A stretch of DNA of 64,000 nucleotides from a virus: positions 1 through 64,000 of the IMG/VR virus record IMGVR_UViG_3300031787_009175, one strand, 5' to 3'. The notes beneath the pieces are model-generated. The model had not been told where the DNA came from and ran no database searches. It was given only the letters and a program-made list of their open reading frames with translations. The stretch's first letter is position 1. Every line of letters begins with the position of its first letter. Shown here in pieces: positions 1 through 8,551 of this stretch. A program made the position numbers and the translations under genes.

Positions 1-711
1 TCCTCGAGCGATTGCTTCTAAATACTCAACAGGTTTTTTTGAATACACGTCAGCCCAAGTAAGTTCGTCACTTAACCAAGCCTTTTGAGTATCTTCATTT
101 TCGTGTAATGGTTGGGGGTCATCATACATAACCGCCTGAATTACGGTATAAGGTTTACCGTTGTTTGCTTTTGTTTTGGTAAGTTCCAATAAAAGGTCAC
201 GACCTTTTTCTGCGTCAGTGATATCACCTTTTGCTCTCCAAATTGGAATAATTTTGTCCAAGATACCTTCTTTTTTGTAGTTGTGTTTAAATCTCCAAAA
301 CTTCGGACCATCTTGTTCTGCGTCACGGTCAACCACTTTTACGATATAGAACAAACGTGAGCGGTAATTTCCTGCCAATTTCTTGTCCGATTCTTTACCT
401 GTTGCCATTAATTCTTCAAATAATTCATTAAGTGGTGAACGCTCATTGTCATTTTTACCTGGGTCATAAAGTTTTACCCATTTTCCGTCTACTTGAACTT
501 CGTGATACCATACTTCTTTGAAGGGTGAACTTCCATCACTTGTTGGGAGGATACGAAGACGTTTTGTTCCTTGACTTTCTTTGTCGCCGAGAACGGCTGC
601 AAAGTATTTTTTCATTCTCTCGTCTTGACTCATCTTTGAGCCAGAAGACGTACTTGACTTTTGTTGTTTTTCATACTGAGCCAAAACAGCATCCATTGCA
701 TTTGTCGCCAT
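1..711 (-). CDS. 32: Single-stranded DNA-binding protein, T4 gp32-like (3' end outside window)
   Basis: The reading frame starts at ATG 711 and runs off the left edge after 237 codons, so the C-terminus is missing. Proteins of the gp32 family coat single-stranded DNA and organise phage replication, recombination and repair. Visible support is the block around residues 50-90 (LRILPTSDG, PFKEVWYHEVQVDGKWVKLY), followed by a Lys/Asp-rich mixed region, which resembles the OB-fold core of gp32 homologues in large T4-like phages. The zinc-binding Cys/His set of T4 gp32 is not obvious in the visible part. The gene stands alone behind a terminator (780-802) and has a near-perfect Bacteroidota-type promoter at 744-774, consistent with early or middle expression by host RNA polymerase. 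Family assignment is fairly sure, exact orthology less so. Confidence 0.75.
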   Translation of the reverse strand, partial: MATNAMDAVLAQYEKQQKSSTSSGSKMSQDERMKKYFAAVLGDKESQGTKRLRILPTSDGSSPFKEVWYHEVQVDGKWVKLYDPGKNDNERSPLNELFEELMATGKESDKKLAGNYRSRLFYIVKVVDRDAEQDGPKFWRFKHNYKKEGILDKIIPIWRAKGDITDAEKGRDLLLELTKTKANNGKPYTVIQAVMYDDPQPLHENEDTQKAWLSDELTWADVYSKKPVEYLEAIARG

Positions 712-743
712 AAATTAAAATATTAAGTTGTTAAATTGTTTAA

Positions 744-774
744 GAAATATAAGTGTTTTAAGGAGGTTGTCAAA
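744..774 (-). promoter_or_regulatory. Bacteroidota-type promoter for gene 32
   Basis: Reading leftward, TTTG (771-774) is followed after exactly 19 bp by TATATTTC (744-751). The Bacteroidota primary-sigma consensus is TTTG, 19-21 bp, TAnnTTTG, so 11 of 12 consensus-relevant positions are plausible matches, with only the last base of the -7 box deviating. It lies between the upstream gene's terminator and the gene 32 start, leaving a leader of about 25-30 nt. Confidence 0.6.
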
Positions 775-779
775 TAAAA

Positions 780-802
780 AAGGGTGCTTTTGGGGCACCC
801 TT
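780..802 (-). terminator. Intrinsic terminator of the 1756-823 transcription unit
   Basis: On the minus strand an 8-bp stem AAGGGTGC/GCACCCTT with a 7-nt loop is followed by TTTTATTT. It sits 20 nt past the stop of the leftward gene ending at 823 and insulates gene 32 from read-through. Confidence 0.75.
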
Positions 803-822
803 CTAATTATGTGTTTGTTTGA

Positions 823-1536
823 TTACTTAACTTCGACAGGTTTTTCATTACCAGGAAAATCTCTAAAACTATCTCTAACCTCTGATGGTGAAAAATCTTT
901 TACCTCATCAGTTGTTAAAACATATTCATTTTTTCCTGATTTTTCCATTTCTTCTTCTTTATCTACGAAGAAATCTGAAAGTTTCTGATTGTAAGGTCCT
1001 GAATCCAAACTTCTTAGTTCAAGTTTTTCTTGAGCCGTTTTGGGTCTGTATTTTTCAACCTTGGCTTCTAATGCATCAATTTTGGAAACCAATTTGTCCA
1101 TTTCACCCAACTTACCTTGTAGGGTTTCTAACTGACTGAAGAGGTTGTTGAAATATTCTTCTTGTTTAGTTTCAATGTTTTTTTGTGAAGTTACCAAATC
1201 AGTTATGTCCAATTCTTCGGTTCCACTATCTTCGCCTTTTTCACCTTCAGATTCTCCGTCAGGTCCTAACTTTTCAACATCAGGGTCGGTTGCAGGGTCA
1301 ATAGGTGTTGGTTCAGCACCTGGTGCCGCTCCGCCTGGAGGTGGGGGTGGTGCTCCGCCGGGTGGTGGAGGAACCGCTCCTGCTGCTGGGTCTGCAGCGG
1401 CTAATGGGTCTGCTGGAGGTGCATCAGGTGGGGGTGGTACGTCCAAAGCATCCTGTTCTGTGATATATCGATTAATTTGATTATATCTTTTTAATTCTTC
1501 TAAAATTTTTTCGTCAACTCTCATTTTGTTATCCAT
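823..1536 (-). CDS. Hypothetical protein with Pro/Ala/Gly-rich linker and coiled coil
   Basis: 237 aa. Residues 1-30 form a charged helical start. Residues about 33-85 are a low-complexity Pro/Ala/Gly segment (runs of PPPP, PPPPGGA), then an acidic stretch (about 85-110). Residues about 110-165 show heptad-like spacing (LVTSQKNIETKQEEY, LFSQLETLQGKLGEMDKLVSKIDALEAKV), a likely coiled coil. The C-terminal 70 residues are charged and have no family I recognise. The start overlaps the preceding 75-aa gene by 8 nt, and the gene is the last of the leftward tail block before a terminator. A virion-associated or assembly (scaffold or fibre-linker) role is possible, but only from position. Confidence 0.8.
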   Translation of the reverse strand: MDNKMRVDEKILEELKRYNQINRYITEQDALDVPPPPDAPPADPLAAADPAAGAVPPPPGGAPPPPPGGAAPGAEPTPIDPATDPDVEKLGPDGESEGEKGEDSGTEELDITDLVTSQKNIETKQEEYFNNLFSQLETLQGKLGEMDKLVSKIDALEAKVEKYRPKTAQEKLELRSLDSGPYNQKLSDFFVDKEEEMEKSGKNEYVLTTDEVKDFSPSEVRDSFRDFPGNEKPVEVK

Positions 1537-1756
1537 TCAATAATTGTTTTATTCCTGATGCAGTCTCAACCTGAATTTTTTTTGATTGATTCATAGTGTT
1601 ATCAACTCTCTCGATTAGACCATCTTTCATTCTAACGGTATAACATTCACCGCTGTCTAAATCACAAACTTGTTTAGACCCATTTCCAAGGTCTTTTTCT
1701 GATATCCTTGTGTTTTTCCCAAGGTAACTGTCTAAAATATTTTTTACTGAGCCCAT
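1529..1756 (-). CDS. Small hypothetical protein (75 aa)
   Basis: 75 aa with no recognised family. It has a short helical N-terminus and a central segment with a CDLDSGECYTV pair of cysteines 5 residues apart, and it looks like a small beta-rich domain. An RTATTTAT element lies 14 nt before the ATG (1771-1778), so it probably heads its own late transcription unit with the 237-aa gene, which begins 8 nt before its stop. The gap to the giant gene ending at 1796 is 39 nt. Function unknown. Confidence 0.65.
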   Translation of the reverse strand: MGSVKNILDSYLGKNTRISEKDLGNGSKQVCDLDSGECYTVRMKDGLIERVDNTMNQSKKIQVETASGIKQLLNG

Positions 1757-1770
1757 AATTATTTTTCTAT

Positions 1771-1778
1771 ATAAATAT
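1771..1778 (-). promoter_or_regulatory. Candidate late-gene element ATATTTAT
   Basis: ATATTTAT on the minus strand ends 14 nt before the ATG of the 75-aa gene, a spacing shared with four other head-of-unit genes. See the finding on the shared element. Confidence 0.4.
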
Positions 1779-1795
1779 ATGAATAATCGATATTG

Positions 1796-4700
1796 TTATA
1801 TATTAGAGTTAACTAGTTCTATCATTTTTTTTGTTAATTCTTTATACACATTTTTATTTGTTGATTTTTCATAAGAACCTTCATTAATTACTGGCCAAAA
1901 ATCATACACAAACATAGATAGTTTTTCTGAATTATCATTCAGATTAGTATTATCTGTTGATGTTATATTATTTAGTGATTGTAGTTTTATTAATCTATCA
2001 CTCATTCTAGTTGCAATAAAATCAACACAATCTTCAAAATTGAAGAAGGTTGCTAAAGGATATTGTTCGGGCGGTGTGGTTGCGGTTGTCATGCAAATAT
2101 AATTTTGTTTCAATGAACTTTTGTTTGCAAATGTAACATCATTACCCGCAGAGTCTTTCAAGTTCAATTTCAAGCCGGCATAGTTATTTTCATAAGATTC
2201 AAAATATGTGTATTCGGGACTCACTGCGGTTTCCTGACCCATTATTGTCATTATGACATAAATTAAATCATTTGAGGTTCCGTATTTAGTTTTTATAAAG
2301 TTGATAACTTCAGAAGCGGTAACTTTAGTTTTTTGTGGTGATGAAATTAATGAAAAATCAGAAAAGGCCGTACTAGCTGAGCATGTTGGTGATTTAGCAT
2401 TTTCGGATTTACTTACCGTGTTGTTAACTTTTGAAGCATCTGCTTCGGTAGCATTATTATCTACGCTTTGATTTTCTTGAGTTGATTGTTGTTTGAAACT
2501 TGTTTTAAAATAGTCTATAAAACTTTTTCTTATTGTTTCAAGTGGGTCAGTTACTTTTGGATATGAATAAACACTTTGTCTTATACCATCAAATTTTGTT
2601 GTGAATGAGCCAGGATTTATCGAATGATTTACGGAAGTAATCATATATGGTCCGTTGAATAACGGTATGTGTTCCAAATTAAAATACATAGTAGGTTGGA
2701 TTAAGACATTACCCATCATTGTAATATCACATTTGTAAGACCTGCTACTGTAAATGTCATACATAGACAAATACTGGCTAGAACCTCCCCTTCCTTCACC
2801 CAAACTCGCTAACCTTGATAAGGCATCCAAAGTTTCTTTAGTTGGCTTCCCATTATCCTGACCTACAGAAATCTTGGTGAAAACACCTTGATTAATTGTC
2901 CCGAAATCTACCGTAAAACCTACCAATCTGTTTGATTTATCCCAATCTGTTTTGTTTGTCAAATCTTGGATACAAGGATTTTGGTTTACTCTTTTTAAAT
3001 TGAACGCATCATTTTTAAAATTACTAACGATATCACCACCATCTAAGTGTGTGCTTGGTTTACCACCGTATAAACAAACCATTTTTGGTGATGATTCAAC
3101 TAAATCAACATTCATATGAGTTCCAAATAAGTTATTAGCAAAATCATAACTACTATCTATTTTTGGGGTAGAGTTTTTTATTGGTGATTGAACCCCATAA
3201 AAATTTATATATGAAGGGTATGTAAAAACAACAAAGTTATTGGTTTTTATTAATTCATTTGAAAACGCCAATAAACTTACTTTGGGGTCCAAATCTCTTA
3301 TTCTTTGGTTCAGAGAAAAAACGTCAATATATATTTCACTACCGATATCTCTTCCAGCCCTATCTAAAAATAATATATCTTCAAATAAAGTTTTATAAGA
3401 TACATTAGTACCGGCAATCCATCTATCGTTGAGTCCTTTAAACGTTTGCCACAAAGCTATTTTAGTAACATCCCCCTTAAGTTCACTTGGTATATTACGG
3501 GTTGGTGTTTCGTTGACATTTGGTAACTCTTTTGTGAGTTTTTGCATCAATGAATTAAATATTTTGTCTTGGAAGTCAGAATTGTTATTTATTATATCGG
3601 TCAGTGTTCCAGTGAATTTTGATGCATTATACGAACTATCTTTTAATTTTTGTGTCGCATATATCTTAATCAATGGGTAAAGATTTTTAATTGTATCTTC
3701 TCCGAACTCAACATTGTTATCAATGAAAAAATCAAATATTGCAGACCCACTACTCGCATACTTAAGTCCTGTAAATTCTGAAAAACCTACATACTCTTGT
3801 AGTGCCTCCCAAGCTGTCGGGTAGGTTGTTTGTATTTGTTGTATCGGAAATTGATTATTGAGAGACGGTAATGCATTTGGACTATTAGTTGTATAAGGGT
3901 TATAAACGAATGGGTCGGTAAGATTACTTCCTAACCCCGCAAATGATTTAAATATTCTTTGGTCGAAATTATTTGGATTACCAAATTTTAAGTAATAATC
4001 ATAAGACAAAAACTTACCGATTACTTGATACATATTGTTCAAAACATTATTACCTAAATCACTTAATTCTGTTGGGGTATTGATTCCGTTAGTTGGGGTA
4101 ACTTTGAGAATATTCCTTATCAGATATTGGAAATTAGAAAACACCGCTTGGTCTACCGTAGTCGCAGTATCTTCAACCAAAGAAGTTATATTTGTATCGA
4201 AAATTGACTTCGAAAAATTCAAAAACTCTCTTTCGAATGAGTCCAATATATCTTTGTTAAAAACAGAAAACAATTCACTTATATCAGAATAGTCATCATC
4301 TCCGCTAATAGAAAAATTTTCTTGTTTTGCGGAAAAATCTGTGAATATTTTCTTCATGTATTTGGTTGGAGGTGGTATTAATAATTTGGAATTATCAAAA
4401 TATCCGTAATTTGGACTCGCCCAAGCAAGTCTTACAGAACCATCATATAATGTTGAATTATTATTGACCTCATTTACCATCCTTGGTTGAATTGGGTCGG
4501 TATATGAAAAATTTTCAATCAAGAATTGATTGGAGTTCAACCCAACAGATGGTAAAACAAAACCTAATGTGGAGTTAACTTTCAAAAAAGATGACCAAGA
4601 ACTTATATATATTGAACGATTGGGATTGTTTTCATCGACTCCGTTTTGTGCAGTCAAGTTAGCGTTTGGAAATCCATCTGTTATGAAAAACTCATTGTCT

Positions 4701-7700
4701 ATTTTTGATTGAATCGTAGCATCAGAATAATCATCAAAAAGTGGGGTCCCTTTAAAAAAGGATGAGAAATCATTTATCAACTTTGGGTAAAAACCTACAT
4801 TGATATCCGTTAGTGTTTGATTTCCTACTATTGTATCCGCCTGTAATCTTATTTTCTTCTGTATACCATTTATGGTTAATGTGTATAATTTTTGTGGTGA
4901 CGAATTTATAGGGTCGTAATTGAAGTTCCTATCGAAATTAGTCCAAATAGGACTCAATATATCACTACCATTTTTGATATATTCTTTGTATCTGTGCCAA
5001 ATGGAACCGTATCTCAGAATCCAAGCATATGGTATTTTATGGACTGCGTTGAATTTTTTTAATGTTGCGTAAATATAATCTAAATCTGTTGGGTTAGATG
5101 TTCCGTCTTGAGCAACTTCTAAAGATTTATACCTTTCTCTCAGAGTCGCTAATGGTAGGCTGTTTAGAAATAAATAAGCACCTGAAACATATGGGTAAGC
5201 CTCTGAGTTTCTAAATTTTACTAAACCATCTTGGATTGAATTAATGAAGTATGGTGTATTCAGAATCGATGTTGTTTGTGTTGCAGTGGTTGGGCCTGTA
5301 TAGTTTTTATATCTCAGATTTCCCTCTGTTGGGTGTTGTTGGGAAAACGAGGTGCTTCTTATGTTGTAAAGATTTTTTATATTTTCTGAAGTATACGGTG
5401 TAATCAAACTCAACAAAGGTTGGTTTACCGTTTTGTAATTGAAATTAGAAATTGGTCTTTTTTGAAATTCGGAGTCATCGTTTAGGAAATTACAAATTAT
5501 TTTGGAACTCTGATTGACTTGGATTACTTTTGATGTTGAATTTATAGTATTAACGTCATTGATGAATTTACCATTGGCTAAATTCATTTTACACCAATTT
5601 TTGTCCGTAAAAGGGTATATGTCATAATCTGTCAAGATATTAGTCGATGAGTCTACAACATATCCTGAGAACGATTCTATATTCGGAAAGTCAGTTAATA
5701 TTCTGTTAGTATCTCCAGAATTAAAAGGTTTCAGTGTAAACGTATTCGTAGTAATATTTCGTATATATGGTGTATTGTAATAACCTCTTATATGTGTTTG
5801 CCAACTTTCTCCTTGTCCTTCATTTGATATGTGTCTTAACACAGCCTCAAAGTTTCGTGAATTCAGTCCGTACTCTTTTAGTGCTTTAATTAAAAATGGG
5901 TTAGTATCTCCCAAACTTTTCAGAATATTATTTGATTCAATGGTGGCAATTGTGTCATATACTTGTTTGAAATTGGAACCTCCCCTGTTGAGATTTGTAT
6001 AATTAGATATCACATACAATCTTTCCCAAATTTCATAAAGATATTTTACTTGTTCCTTATTAAAATAAACTTGATTATCTATTGGAAATTCCAATGCATT
6101 TACTGAAGTATATTGACTTTGTGTTAAATTGTTTTCGAATATAGATGGTGTGGATGGAACCGAGTTTCTTAATACCGTTCCTGATATATATTCTTCAACA
6201 AATTCTACTTCCGGCCAAACTGAAAAGTCGTAAGCTTGAAATTGTTCTGCTAAATCCTTGTCACCAGGATATCTAACATCATATCTACTTTCTTTTTCAT
6301 CAGTAGTTAAAACACATATTTCGGGCCAAGGATATACAAATTTTTCTTCACCTGTTGTGGAATCTAATGTTTGGTCCCCTCCTTGTATCGCGCTATTTAT
6401 CGCATTAAACCTAATTGGATTACTTCTTTGGTCCCAAGAGTTTCTATGCACATCATCGATAAGTCTTAAATAAGCCTCCCCATTTGCATAAAAAACGGCT
6501 AAAACATTTCTTAATGTTGGAGCAAATCCAATTCCTCTATCACTAGTCTCTAAAAGTTTTATTAATTGGTCTGCTTTATACTTCTCAAATTGTAATTCAA
6601 GTTCTTTGGATTGTTCCTCCACTTTTCTGATGAATGATTTTTTCAAAATACCTATTTTACCATCAAAATAGTAGAGTATTTTTGGTGCTGGTGTAAATTG
6701 GTTTTCTCTGATATTATATATTTGATTATTAGAAACTTGTTGGAAATATAATTGTGTTTGTGCTTTATAAAATGTAAATCCACTAGTCTCTGTCCCACCA
6801 GAATCAATAGGCTGTAGACCTGTTTGTTGTATATAAGTTTTTTCGTAATTCAAATCTCCTTCACTAACTTCTATTTGGAAATCACTCAATTTCAATTTGA
6901 ATTCTGATGTTCTGTATTTATCATCCTTAGAGTTTGCCCCAAAATCAGGAACATTATTCATATTTTCTTTTCCTGTAGATTTAGAATATTTAACACAAAT
7001 AGATTCCAATTCTGAATTTACAATTGTTTCATTTATGTTACGTGGAGTCACTCCGCCAGAAATGATATTTTTTCCTAATAATTCATAGACTTTCAATCCA
7101 TTGTTCAGTATAAAATAATTTTTTTGGTCAATATATTTGACAAACCAAGAATCCGGATTTGTGGTTTCTGTGATTTCTTTAATTATACTATTTAATAAGT
7201 CTCTATATGTTTGAGCACTTGTGTAAGCGGTCAAATCTTGTTTTGGGAAATTGTTCAGAACATTTTGTATGAAGTTATCAAGTTTTCTTTGTAATTGAAC
7301 TATAGTTAGTGGTGGGAAATTTTCAGGAATCAATCCTTTGGACTTATAGTCATTATAAACCTCCAAAACCTTTTGATAACCTTTAGTTAGTTCTACTTTC
7401 GTGACTTCATTGGTTTTTATAATTGGGTTTTTGTTTGTGTCCACGTTAATGGTGGTTCTATACATATGTGGAACAGTTTGCATAGATTGCATACTGATTT
7501 CCGATAACATACTATATCTGTAAGTAAAAAATTTTAAATCTATCGTGAAATTTCCACTTTCAGAATCTACTTTAGCTTTGAAGTCTTGTAGCATCAATGG
7601 GTATTTCACCGCCTTTCCATAATACCCTTTTAACGTCAAATAAAAAATTGGATACGGATAACTAAAAAATGCTCTGTAGGGTGAGTTGTTTCCTGATTCA

Positions 7701-8233
7701 AATAATGCTCTTCCTTTTACGTCTTCTAATGTTACATTAATTACGGGTAAAAAATCCAAATTATATTGTATATTTATGGATGTCATACCCAACAAACCAG
7801 TATCTACCGAACCCAAGGCACCTTCTGTTGATTGTTGTTTTAAATTATAAAACTCATTTGGTTTGTCGGCTCTCCTTATAGATGTCTCAACATTTTGGTT
7901 AATACCCAAAAAATTACCATTTTCGTCTCGTTCTAATGAACCCTTACCTGTTATTTCATCTGTATAAGCATTTGTTAATTTGTCACCCTTTTGAGGTTTC
8001 AAAAAATTAATACTTGCAATACTGAGAGTTTGAACCGCATCTTGGGCTGAATTACCGACAGACAATTTTGTCCTTGGGGGAACTGTGCATTCTAAATTTG
8101 CATACATCACCAAGTTTTCTTGTTTGATGTATCTTTCTTTTACATTACCATTTTCATCAACTACTTTGTTTGGGTCAACAACTATAATATTTTGGTAATC
8201 AAAATCAACAAAAATATTTTCATTATTTACCAT
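1796..8233 (-). CDS. Giant baseplate/tail structural protein with a C-terminal hydrolase-like domain
   Basis: 2145 aa, one of the two very large proteins between the tape measure and the left end. The N-terminal 250 residues (for example INIQYNLDFLPVINVTLEDV, RAFFSYPYPIFYLTLKGYYG and DFKAKVDSESGNFTIDLKF) have the pattern of baseplate hub/wedge beta-domains in large Bacteroidota phages. The middle is long, Asn/Ser/Tyr-rich and of unknown fold. After a Ser/Thr/Asn linker (about 1915-1960), residues about 1970-2145 form a separate helical domain with IMGQET and ENNYAGLKL, which weakly resembles glucosaminidase or lysozyme-type wall-degrading domains; the catalytic assignment is not certain. The ATG overlaps the stop of the LysM gene (8223) by 11 nt, so the two are translationally coupled. 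Position after the tape measure and size argue for a central or peripheral baseplate component. Confidence 0.7.
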   Translation of the reverse strand: MVNNENIFVDFDYQNIIVVDPNKVVDENGNVKERYIKQENLVMYANLECTVPPRTKLSVGNSAQDAVQTLSIASINFLKPQKGDKLTNAYTDEITGKGSLERDENGNFLGINQNVETSIRRADKPNEFYNLKQQSTEGALGSVDTGLLGMTSINIQYNLDFLPVINVTLEDVKGRALFESGNNSPYRAFFSYPYPIFYLTLKGYYGKAVKYPLMLQDFKAKVDSESGNFTIDLKFFTYRYSMLSEISMQSMQTVPHMYRTTINVDTNKNPIIKTNEVTKVELTKGYQKVLEVYNDYKSKGLIPENFPPLTIVQLQRKLDNFIQNVLNNFPKQDLTAYTSAQTYRDLLNSIIKEITETTNPDSWFVKYIDQKNYFILNNGLKVYELLGKNIISGGVTPRNINETIVNSELESICVKYSKSTGKENMNNVPDFGANSKDDKYRTSEFKLKLSDFQIEVSEGDLNYEKTYIQQTGLQPIDSGGTETSGFTFYKAQTQLYFQQVSNNQIYNIRENQFTPAPKILYYFDGKIGILKKSFIRKVEEQSKELELQFEKYKADQLIKLLETSDRGIGFAPTLRNVLAVFYANGEAYLRLIDDVHRNSWDQRSNPIRFNAINSAIQGGDQTLDSTTGEEKFVYPWPEICVLTTDEKESRYDVRYPGDKDLAEQFQAYDFSVWPEVEFVEEYISGTVLRNSVPSTPSIFENNLTQSQYTSVNALEFPIDNQVYFNKEQVKYLYEIWERLYVISNYTNLNRGGSNFKQVYDTIATIESNNILKSLGDTNPFLIKALKEYGLNSRNFEAVLRHISNEGQGESWQTHIRGYYNTPYIRNITTNTFTLKPFNSGDTNRILTDFPNIESFSGYVVDSSTNILTDYDIYPFTDKNWCKMNLANGKFINDVNTINSTSKVIQVNQSSKIICNFLNDDSEFQKRPISNFNYKTVNQPLLSLITPYTSENIKNLYNIRSTSFSQQHPTEGNLRYKNYTGPTTATQTTSILNTPYFINSIQDGLVKFRNSEAYPYVSGAYLFLNSLPLATLRERYKSLEVAQDGTSNPTDLDYIYATLKKFNAVHKIPYAWILRYGSIWHRYKEYIKNGSDILSPIWTNFDRNFNYDPINSSPQKLYTLTINGIQKKIRLQADTIVGNQTLTDINVGFYPKLINDFSSFFKGTPLFDDYSDATIQSKIDNEFFITDGFPNANLTAQNGVDENNPNRSIYISSWSSFLKVNSTLGFVLPSVGLNSNQFLIENFSYTDPIQPRMVNEVNNNSTLYDGSVRLAWASPNYGYFDNSKLLIPPPTKYMKKIFTDFSAKQENFSISGDDDYSDISELFSVFNKDILDSFEREFLNFSKSIFDTNITSLVEDTATTVDQAVFSNFQYLIRNILKVTPTNGINTPTELSDLGNNVLNNMYQVIGKFLSYDYYLKFGNPNNFDQRIFKSFAGLGSNLTDPFVYNPYTTNSPNALPSLNNQFPIQQIQTTYPTAWEALQEYVGFSEFTGLKYASSGSAIFDFFIDNNVEFGEDTIKNLYPLIKIYATQKLKDSSYNASKFTGTLTDIINNNSDFQDKIFNSLMQKLTKELPNVNETPTRNIPSELKGDVTKIALWQTFKGLNDRWIAGTNVSYKTLFEDILFLDRAGRDIGSEIYIDVFSLNQRIRDLDPKVSLLAFSNELIKTNNFVVFTYPSYINFYGVQSPIKNSTPKIDSSYDFANNLFGTHMNVDLVESSPKMVCLYGGKPSTHLDGGDIVSNFKNDAFNLKRVNQNPCIQDLTNKTDWDKSNRLVGFTVDFGTINQGVFTKISVGQDNGKPTKETLDALSRLASLGEGRGGSSQYLSMYDIYSSRSYKCDITMMGNVLIQPTMYFNLEHIPLFNGPYMITSVNHSINPGSFTTKFDGIRQSVYSYPKVTDPLETIRKSFIDYFKTSFKQQSTQENQSVDNNATEADASKVNNTVSKSENAKSPTCSASTAFSDFSLISSPQKTKVTASEVINFIKTKYGTSNDLIYVIMTIMGQETAVSPEYTYFESYENNYAGLKLNLKDSAGNDVTFANKSSLKQNYICMTTATTPPEQYPLATFFNFEDCVDFIATRMSDRLIKLQSLNNITSTDNTNLNDNSEKLSMFVYDFWPVINEGSYEKSTNKNVYKELTKKMIELVNSNI

Positions 8234-8549
8234 AATAGAAGAAATGATTATTTAAGGCTGCCTTATAGTCCTGTAATGAACTTAATAAGGGAAAGGGAAT
8301 TGTCAATATAGAACTATCTGGTATATTATTTTCCAATCCTCCAAACTCGGGATTAGCCGCCAAAATAAGCCAACCAAAAAAAGGACTGTCGTAATATTGT
8401 TGGGATATTTTATCCATTCTACTTCTTCCAACTTTATAAATATAATTTTTATCGGTTGGTTTACTTGGAATATCCACATAAGGGACTACTGTCTGACTTC
8501 CGTTTATTACAAAACCATTATATCTGTTGTAGTAATTTAACCCCGCCAT
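8223..8549 (-). CDS. Baseplate wedge protein with LysM-like domain, gp53-like
   Basis: 108 aa. Residues about 37-92 read as a LysM-type fold: a YKVGRSRMDKISQQYY segment, FFGWLILAANPEF, then IPDSSILTIPFPL. This order (structured binding to a short helix, 'W..I..aN', and 'G..L.IP') is characteristic of LysM modules and of T4 gp53, the wedge protein that clamps neighbouring baseplate wedges. It is shorter than T4 gp53 (196 aa). It is overlapped at its 3' end by the 2145-aa gene and lies 2 nt after the 1596-aa gene, forming a baseplate operon. Family LysM-like: likely; gp53 equivalence: inferred from context. Confidence 0.65.
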   Translation of the reverse strand: MAGLNYYNRYNGFVINGSQTVVPYVDIPSKPTDKNYIYKVGRSRMDKISQQYYDSPFFGWLILAANPEFGGLENNIPDSSILTIPFPLLSSLQDYKAALNNHFFYYGK

Positions 8550-8551
8550 AA